Shown: positions 45,988 to 51,790 of the stretch, in pieces | Layout: each line of letters begins with the position of its first letter | Numbering within the stretch: the first letter of the stretch is position 1 | NCBI GenBank assembly: GCA_030425825.1 | Contig: JAUHZY010000001.1 | Span: 1,212,834 to 1,276,833 of the forward strand | DNA from: Alphaproteobacteria bacterium | Lineage (GTDB): Bacteria; Pseudomonadota; Alphaproteobacteria; JAUHZY01 | Reading direction: 5' to 3' | Length of the DNA stretch: 64,000 bases | Position numbers and translations under genes: made by a program | The notes under the pieces: generated by a model | Databases searched by the model: none | The model's input: only the letters and a program-made list of their open reading frames with translations | Told to the model about the DNA's origin: nothing

Positions 45988-47349
45988 AAACAAGATATCA
46001 ATCAAGTTCTGTACCGACTGGTGCGAGTTCGTCATTGAGAACAAACTCAATTGCTCACGTGTCTCAAGAGCCAATCTATTCGCAGATTCTTCTTCTAAAT
46101 CTGCCAGCGTCAGTTTATCGCCTGCTTCTTCATGCGTGTTGATCAGATCTTCTGTGAACTCAAGGCGGGTTTGTAATAATGCAAAGTCCGTCGCAAAACT
46201 GGCAGCAGTGCTGTCCATCCTGCTCAGGGCAGCGTCAATTCTGTCTATTGTTGTATCAACCCCTAAGGAAGAAAAATCAAGGAAGGAAAGACCGATGCCG
46301 CTTGACCTTAGATTAACACCATCAATGAGATGTGAGGTATCATCTGAGAAGTCAACATTCAGATTGTGTGCAAAGTCTTCGTCAAAAGAGTTCGCCCAGA
46401 AGTCAGCTGGTGTAATGTTGCCCAAGGTTCCATCATTACCATTCCCAGAGTTATCATACGCAATTGTTCCAGATCCTTCAATTAACGGATAATCAAAGAG
46501 AATGGCACCACCACTTGTCATGCTCGCACCATCCATCATGCCGCCGAAAGAATTGGACCCACCAGTCGCACGCGCACCCACCCAGAAACCTGACCCTGTC
46601 GTTGGAGACCCTGCTGCAGGAATACTAATAACCTGGACACCATTTACGCTCACCGTCGCAACACCGCCGCTGTAAGTCATCGTAATATCTTGATAATTGT
46701 TAACATCAATCACGTTATTAGCCGTGACTGTCGAACCATTTATCAGAAGGCTAATATCGCCATTAGATATGTAAAGATCAAAGCGGGCAGTGCTATCTAT
46801 CGGAGAAAGTAATGTTTGACGTGATGTATCACCATCAGGATTCATGCTTGTTCTAAAGGTAAAGTCATTTCCTGCAGGCACACCATAAGGGGCAACAAGA
46901 CGGTCATCAACCCCATCAAAGGTTGCAACAGGAGATTCTTCCAATAAGTTAACGCCATCTTTATGAGTGTCATGAATAAGGTTGTTATACTCACCCAGCA
47001 GTTTATTAGCCTGCGCTTCTAGGATGATTCTCTGTGCTGCAGATGCATTGCGTGCTTCTTCAGCCAGGCCCTTGACCTGCTCAATAATCATGCGACCATT
47101 TGTGATACCATGCTGTGTTGCTTTCAACGTGCTGATCGCCTGATCAATATCGTCTTTACGTTTCAGTAACCCATCCGCCTTGTCATAAAGACCCTTCGCT
47201 TTGAAGTACTCAACAGGACCGTCCAGAATGTCGTTGACCTTCTTACCTGTCGCCAGGCGCTTCTCAACAGTCGCTGTCAGATCCTTGATCTGCTGATGGT
47301 TCAACAAACTGTTTCTCATCGCAGAGGTGAGCTTAATGTCATTGATCAT
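45973..47349 (-). CDS. flagellin with a LamG/concanavalin-like insert (second in the array)
   Basis: 458 aa. The flagellin N- and C-terminal domains match the other three, but residues ~145-330 are a jelly-roll LamG_3-like domain: VATFDGVDDRLVAPYG at its start, FTFRTSMNPDGD, RFDLYISNGDISLLING, ITMTYSGGVATVSVNGV, GFWVGARATGG and NGNDGTLGN. LamG domains commonly bind glycans or proteins. C-terminal part DSTAASFATDFALLQTRLEF resembles the first flagellin most. Confidence 0.85.
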   Translation of the reverse strand: MINDIKLTSAMRNSLLNHQQIKDLTATVEKRLATGKKVNDILDGPVEYFKAKGLYDKADGLLKRKDDIDQAISTLKATQHGITNGRMIIEQVKGLAEEARNASAAQRIILEAQANKLLGEYNNLIHDTHKDGVNLLEESPVATFDGVDDRLVAPYGVPAGNDFTFRTSMNPDGDTSRQTLLSPIDSTARFDLYISNGDISLLINGSTVTANNVIDVNNYQDITMTYSGGVATVSVNGVQVISIPAAGSPTTGSGFWVGARATGGSNSFGGMMDGASMTSGGAILFDYPLIEGSGTIAYDNSGNGNDGTLGNITPADFWANSFDEDFAHNLNVDFSDDTSHLIDGVNLRSSGIGLSFLDFSSLGVDTTIDRIDAALSRMDSTAASFATDFALLQTRLEFTEDLINTHEEAGDKLTLADLEEESANRLALETREQLSLFSMTNSHQSVQNLIDILFGGGS

Positions 47350-47360
47350 GACCCACCTCC
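47328..47360 (-). repeat. 33-bp SD-start repeat, copy at the start of the second flagellin
   Basis: Followed on minus by CCTCTGCGATGAG, the variant shared with the fourth flagellin. Confidence 0.9.
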
Positions 47361-47456
47361 ATATGTTGTCCCAACATCTCGCGATAAGATGATGATACGC
47401 CACGCGCTACGCGCTTCGGCTATGAGGGCGGAAGTGAGCTTAATGTCATTGATCAT
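47346..47456 (-). CDS. 36-aa mini-ORF between first and second flagellins
   Basis: Reads MINDIKLTSA, one residue closer to a true flagellin start than the other two mini-ORFs (LISA), and its DNA there (CTTCCGC) equals that of the first flagellin. It ends TTYGGGS on the ATG of the next gene. Confidence 0.45.
   Translation of the reverse strand: MINDIKLTSALIAEARSAWRIIILSRDVGTTYGGGS
47363..47377 (-). promoter_or_regulatory. hairpin directly before the ribosome site of the second flagellin
   Basis: Third copy of the ATGTTG/CAACAT stem next to GGAGG. Confidence 0.5.
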
Positions 47457-47467
47457 GACCCACCTCC
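47435..47467 (-). repeat. 33-bp SD-start repeat, copy at the end of the first flagellin
   Basis: Contains the first flagellin's stop codon and the mini-ORF start in a TCATGA overlap. Confidence 0.9.
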
Positions 47468-49225
47468 AAACAAGATATCAATCAAGTTCTGTATTGATCG
47501 GTTTGAGTTCGTCATTGAGAAAATGCTCAATTGCTCACGTGTCTCAAGGGCCAATCTGTTAGCAGATTCTTCTTCTAAATCTGCCAGTGTCAGTTTGTCG
47601 CCGGCTTCTTCATGCGTGTTGATCAGATCTTCTGTCAACTCTAGGCGGGTTTGTAATAATGCAAAGTCTGTTGCAAAGCTGGCAGCAGTGCTGTCCATCC
47701 TGTTCAGGGCTGTATCCATACGTGCAATAAACCCATCAATATGCTCGGCACTGCCGAAATTAATCGTAGGCGCTTGAATGCCTAGGCTGTAACTGCTTAG
47801 ATTTGTGCCATTAATTGTATGGAATGTCGTATCAGAAAAATCGACCGTGATGTCAAAACTATTAGAACGTATATCAAAAACATCAACACCTGTACTGTAA
47901 TTTGCATAATAGACATGAGTGCCATTTGTCCAAACATCGACCTGAGAGTTGCCGTTGACAGCAGGAGGTGACAGGGTCGTTTCTCTTGTTATTTGGCCTG
48001 TGTCATCTAGGCTGTAAACTGTTATGCCTGTTGTGCTATTGGCGCCATAATAATAAGTACCATCTGTTGCGATACCATAAATATTATCATTGACATCAAT
48101 TCCATCATTTTGAATCAGTTGTCCAGTTGCGCTATCAAAATAGAAAGAGCGTGCATCTCTTCCTGCATCTGCAAGGAAGAGGTTTTCACCATCTCCTGTA
48201 ATTTGTCTTGCGTCAAATGTGTCATACTCATCAATCCATGTTAATTGTCCTGTATTTGGATCGACTTCAAAAGTGTGCACCCCGTCACGTGTTGTTGAAA
48301 GATATGTATAATCACCATCAGTAAACATGCCAGCAGGATCAGTACCAGCTGCAGGCGCTGTGAAGTTGGCAATTTCTTCTCTATCAAGCTCTGTTAATGT
48401 GCCATCCGCGTGTCTTTCAAGAACAATAAGCTCCGCAGTGCTTCCGCCAGAGTCATTTGCGACAAATAGATATTTATCATCTCCCCAAACATCCGTGAGT
48501 TGAACTGTGCCAAGGGTATAGTTAGCAACAGTTGTGTAGGTTCCTGTTGTGCGGTCAATATCATAAACGTAAACACGGTTGGCATTAGAAATAGAATAGA
48601 GGTACTCACCATCTGACCAAATATCATATGAATCTGTGCCACCGCCAGATTGTGTTAATGTCAGCTCTCCAGTGACATCATCAATCTCATAAACAGATGG
48701 AGCAGACCCTCTCCCCGAGACATATAAAAAGTCACTATCACCCCATAAAGCAACTGCATCGCCTGCTGGAGTGACATTTTGAACATGCTGCGCACCAATA
48801 ATATTTGGCTCATTGTATACAAGGTTTACATTGTTAACAGACGCATCTTTTAAGATTTTGTCATATTCTTTGATAAGCTTTTTCGCCTGGTTTTCTAAAA
48901 TCTGCTTTTGCACAGGACTTGCGTTGCGTGCCTCCTCAGCCAACCCTTTAATTTGCTCTAACAATAATTGGCTGTTATCAATACCATTCTGTGCGCCTTT
49001 CAACGCGCTGATCGCCTGATCTATTCCTTCTTTACGCCTCAACAATCCATCCGCCTTGTCATAAAGGCCCTTCGCTTTGAAGTACTCAACAGGACCGTCC
49101 AGAATGTCATTAACCTTCTTACCTGTCGCCAGGCGCTTCTCAACAGTCGCTGTCAGATCCTTGATCTGTTGATGGTTCAACAAGCTGTTTCTCATCGCGG
49201 AAGTGAGCTTAATGTCATTGATCAT
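47453..49225 (-). CDS. flagellin with a seven-bladed beta-propeller insert (first in the array)
   Basis: 590 aa from the ATG at 49225. Flagellin domains at both ends (MINDIKLTSAMRNSLL; DKLTLADLEEESANRLALET). The insert has seven blades: ALWGDSDFLYVSG, DIWSDGEYLYSIS, DVWGDDKYLFVAN, GMFTDGDYTYLST, QITGDGENLFLAD, GIATDGTYYYGAN and DVWTNGTHVYYAN. It is the first gene transcribed, behind the leader ORF and a sigma54-like promoter. The flagellin ends drive type III export and filament packing, so the propeller would lie on the filament surface. Confidence 0.85.
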   Translation of the reverse strand: MINDIKLTSAMRNSLLNHQQIKDLTATVEKRLATGKKVNDILDGPVEYFKAKGLYDKADGLLRRKEGIDQAISALKGAQNGIDNSQLLLEQIKGLAEEARNASPVQKQILENQAKKLIKEYDKILKDASVNNVNLVYNEPNIIGAQHVQNVTPAGDAVALWGDSDFLYVSGRGSAPSVYEIDDVTGELTLTQSGGGTDSYDIWSDGEYLYSISNANRVYVYDIDRTTGTYTTVANYTLGTVQLTDVWGDDKYLFVANDSGGSTAELIVLERHADGTLTELDREEIANFTAPAAGTDPAGMFTDGDYTYLSTTRDGVHTFEVDPNTGQLTWIDEYDTFDARQITGDGENLFLADAGRDARSFYFDSATGQLIQNDGIDVNDNIYGIATDGTYYYGANSTTGITVYSLDDTGQITRETTLSPPAVNGNSQVDVWTNGTHVYYANYSTGVDVFDIRSNSFDITVDFSDTTFHTINGTNLSSYSLGIQAPTINFGSAEHIDGFIARMDTALNRMDSTAASFATDFALLQTRLELTEDLINTHEEAGDKLTLADLEEESANRLALETREQLSIFSMTNSNRSIQNLIDILFGGGS

Positions 49226-49236
49226 GACCCACCTCC
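49204..49236 (-). repeat. 33-bp SD-start repeat, copy at the start of the first flagellin
   Basis: Most upstream of the seven copies. On its 5' side the sequence keeps only CAACATAT of the spacer and then diverges into the leader ORF. Confidence 0.9.
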
Positions 49237-49335
49237 ATATGTTGTGTGCAGACACAAAACAGTACGCAGGAGCAAGCCCATGGCATCTGCCATGTTCTCT
49301 TTCCTTCTAAACTGTCTTGCGCACATCTTCAGCAC
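49222..49335 (-). CDS. 37-aa leader ORF before the flagellin array
   Basis: GTG start at 49335 with GGAG 6 nt upstream (49345-49342). It reads through MCARQFRRKEN and MADAMGLLLRTVLCLH to TTYGGGS, and its TGA overlaps the ATG of the first flagellin exactly as the mini-ORFs do. Its body is unrelated to the mini-ORF bodies. The shared tail is partly forced by the ribosome-binding sequence, so it may be a non-selected frame. Confidence 0.4.
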   Translation of the reverse strand: MLKMCARQFRRKENMADAMGLLLRTVLCLHTTYGGGS

Positions 49336-49360
49336 GTTATTCTCCATATAATTTGAACTT

Positions 49361-49379
49361 CAAAGCTCATAGAGCTTTG
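49361..49379. promoter_or_regulatory. palindrome at the predicted transcript start
   Basis: CAAAGCTC-ATA-GAGCTTTG, a perfect 8-bp inverted repeat with 3-nt centre. It spans the expected start (about 49371) of the sigma54-like promoter. It could be an operator or a 5' mRNA hairpin. Confidence 0.5.
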
Positions 49380-49382
49380 GAT

Positions 49383-49396
49383 GCCAAATACGTGCC
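49383..49396 (-). promoter_or_regulatory. sigma54-like promoter of the flagellin array
   Basis: GGCACGTATTTGGC on minus: GG and GC are 12 nt apart in first-base register, as required, and the -24 half GGCACG is perfect; the -12 half TGGC has one mismatch to TTGC. The 5' leader would be about 145 nt. Confidence 0.5.
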
Positions 49397-49541
49397 GAAG
49401 AAGTGTTCTTTCTAAAATCAGAAGAGAAATAAAAAAGAAAAAGAAAGTCTCGTTGCAAACGCACAACGGATAAAAGAGAAATAGCTATGATTATGTTCCT
49501 GAACGGAATATGCTGACGGATAGATATATGTGGAACATGTG
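49397..49541. other. divergent region upstream of the flagellin array and the DadA-like gene
   Basis: No gene is supported here. An inverted repeat CGTTG/CAACG (49451-49468) lies about 60-75 bp upstream of the sigma54-like box, a typical distance for an activator site. The part next to the DadA-like gene is AT-rich without a clear promoter. Confidence 0.35.
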
Positions 49542-50756
49542 ATGAAAGTTATTATTTTTGGTGGTGGTGTAATTGGCGTTATCAGCGCCTACTATCTCTT
49601 GAAAAAAGGGGCTAGTGTTACGCTCCTAGAATCCTCATCAGATGTTGCAACTAAGGCCAGCGGTTCGAATGCAGCACAACTCTCCTACACCTATATCAAC
49701 CCCATCGGTAATCCGGATATTTTTAGATTAATCCCAAAACTTATTTTAGGAAAAAATGAAAACTTTAAAATCAAGCGCTTTGACCCTATGTTTTTGGCTT
49801 GGGCATCAAAGCTGCTTATGCAAAGCACCAAAAGCCAGTTCGAAAGAAACCGTCAAACACTTCTAGCGCTTTCTCTAAGAAGCCAAAGTTTATTGGTAGA
49901 AATGGCAAAAGAAATGAACCTTAACTTTGGATACAAAAAGCCAGGGAAACTTCATATTTTTGAAAAAAGAAGAAGCTTTCATCAGCTCAAGGACTTTTCG
50001 GATCAGTTAAAAGAATACTCTATATATCAAAAAATAATGAACGAAAAAGAGTGTAGAGATTTTTCACCACGTTTTTGCAAAACAATTCAAAGTATTGCTG
50101 GTGGTATTTTTTCTGACGTGGACGCGATCGGAGAATGTCATCAATTTACAAAACAGCTTTTGATAAATCTAGAAAATAACTTCTCCAACTTTAGGATTGT
50201 ATTCGATGCACATGTCAAAAAAATAGTGAGAGAAAAAAGAGTAATAGAAGCTGTGGAAACGACTGATGGAAAGACCTATCAGGGCGATAAGTTTCTGATC
50301 ACAGCAGGAGCTTATACCAACAAAATACTTCGCCCCATCAACCTCTCTCTTCCCATATATCCTATCAAAGGGTATTCGGTAACAGTGCCTGCTGAAAAAC
50401 CAAACGACTACATTCCCTGCAGTATCACAGACCACAGCGCTAAGATGGTTTATGTTCCCTTGGAAAAATCAATACGTATCTCAGGCCTTTTCCGCTTCAA
50501 TAAATTTGACGAAGGGTTGACAATAAAAACGGTGGAATATATCAAAAAATTAGCGCGACAAAGGTTTCCCGATTTAGCTTTTAATAAAGCAACTGTCAAA
50601 ACAGGGCTTCGACCAACGACGCCTTCCTGTGTCCCCTACATTCAAAGAATGAAATATGAGAATTTATATATCAACGCAGGACACGGAATGCTGGGATGGA
50701 CATTGGCACATGCATCAGGCGAAAGAATAGCAGAGACAATCCTTCATCAACCATAG
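49542..50756 (+). CDS. FAD-dependent D-amino-acid dehydrogenase-like protein
   Basis: 404 aa from the ATG of MKVIIFGGGVIGVIS; a Met four codons earlier is possible. The dinucleotide fold GGGVIGVISAYYLL and ESSSDVATKASGSNAAQL start the DAO domain; the C-terminal NLYINAGHGMLGWTLAHASG closes the FAD site as in DadA. DadA-type enzymes oxidise D-amino acids and pass electrons to quinone. The protein is close in type but substrate is unproven. The end overlaps the convergent permease gene by 10 bp. Confidence 0.8.
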   Translation: MKVIIFGGGVIGVISAYYLLKKGASVTLLESSSDVATKASGSNAAQLSYTYINPIGNPDIFRLIPKLILGKNENFKIKRFDPMFLAWASKLLMQSTKSQFERNRQTLLALSLRSQSLLVEMAKEMNLNFGYKKPGKLHIFEKRRSFHQLKDFSDQLKEYSIYQKIMNEKECRDFSPRFCKTIQSIAGGIFSDVDAIGECHQFTKQLLINLENNFSNFRIVFDAHVKKIVREKRVIEAVETTDGKTYQGDKFLITAGAYTNKILRPINLSLPIYPIKGYSVTVPAEKPNDYIPCSITDHSAKMVYVPLEKSIRISGLFRFNKFDEGLTIKTVEYIKKLARQRFPDLAFNKATVKTGLRPTTPSCVPYIQRMKYENLYINAGHGMLGWTLAHASGERIAETILHQP

Positions 50757-51790
50757 AAATTCATTAAATATCCTAAGACAAGAATTTGCGGCAATGTGAA
50801 AAGAGGCAAAAATAATGCTATTTTCCATGATCCAGTTGTCTCACGAAGACTCAGCATTTCAGTGTAGTCCGTCGACACACCTGCCATTAGAAAAGTAAAG
50901 GCATTTCCCGGCGCAGCCGCGCGTGTAAACAAATCATACGCAATGGGTATTGAGCCTTCTGAACATACCTCAAATAAAGTCGCAAACACTAATGTCATCC
51001 CCAGCCCCATTAATGATGGACCAAAATATTGACGCATCATGTCGCCATCAACAAAAACTTGAATCAGTCCCGCCAACACAACGCCGAAAAAAAGCCAGCG
51101 TAAAACCATTTGACTTTCAATGACTGCACGGCCTAATAGCCTGCCAACACCCAAAACAGACAAGTCAGCTTCTTTTCTTTTTATTGCAAAAGCTTGCTTA
51201 ACCGTTTCTTCAGAAAGCTTCTGAGGCGTGTTTGGATTTGCTGGCAAGACACCGCGATGGACAAGTGCATCAAAGATATAACCTGTAACAAATGCCATGA
51301 TCATTGAGAGGATAAGAAACAAAGCCGTCCATCCCCAGCCAATAAAAGAAACTAAAATAACCGTCAATGAAATTGAATTCCAAGGACTGGCAATTAAAAA
51401 GGCCATAACCTGCCCCAAACGCGCACCTTGCTTATAAAGCTTCATACCAATTAATAAAATACCATGCGAACAGAGGTCAAACAAAACACCTGCCAGCGTT
51501 GCACGCCACAAGCCTTTCATTTTTTTCTCACTTGCGAGAAATTTTAGAAGTACATTTTTGGGAATAAGATCCATCACAGCAATAAAGAAAACGCCCGTCA
51601 AAATACCAATCCACATCTTATCGAGAAGCTCTGAAATTTTTTGGCTGTACTCAAAAACAAACCCAGGATGAAAGCTTTCTATATATAAAAAATCATATAT
51701 ATAAAATGGAACTGTTAGAAAAAGGGACCCCCACAAAATCCAATCAAATTTTTTCTCTGATTTATTTTGGGATGGACAACAGCTAGACAT
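50747..51790 (-). CDS. predicted permease (COG0701, SO_0444/ArsP type)
   Basis: 347 aa with about eight membrane segments. LWRATLAGVLFDLCSHGILL and RLGQVMAFLIASPWNS give the repeated Cys/Gly/Pro core of this permease family; a second copy of the pattern is FEVCSEGSIPIAYDL and NAFTFLMAGVSTDY. A cytoplasmic loop (~50 residues) separates the halves, and CCPS lies at the N-terminus. Related proteins export metals or arsenicals; the substrate is unknown. Overlaps the Ddl fusion by 8 bp. Confidence 0.75.
   Translation of the reverse strand: MSSCCPSQNKSEKKFDWILWGSLFLTVPFYIYDFLYIESFHPGFVFEYSQKISELLDKMWIGILTGVFFIAVMDLIPKNVLLKFLASEKKMKGLWRATLAGVLFDLCSHGILLIGMKLYKQGARLGQVMAFLIASPWNSISLTVILVSFIGWGWTALFLILSMIMAFVTGYIFDALVHRGVLPANPNTPQKLSEETVKQAFAIKRKEADLSVLGVGRLLGRAVIESQMVLRWLFFGVVLAGLIQVFVDGDMMRQYFGPSLMGLGMTLVFATLFEVCSEGSIPIAYDLFTRAAAPGNAFTFLMAGVSTDYTEMLSLRETTGSWKIALFLPLFTLPQILVLGYLMNFYG

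Noticed and set aside
47453-49225. Secreted lactonase or adhesin operon instead of flagellins
   Set aside because: Both ends match the flagellin N- and C-terminal domains in detail, there is no signal peptide, and the propeller lies strictly between them.
42263-49255. CRISPR-like or integron-like array
   Set aside because: The repeats are far apart, in direct orientation and inside coding starts; no Cas gene, integrase or attC-type structure is present.
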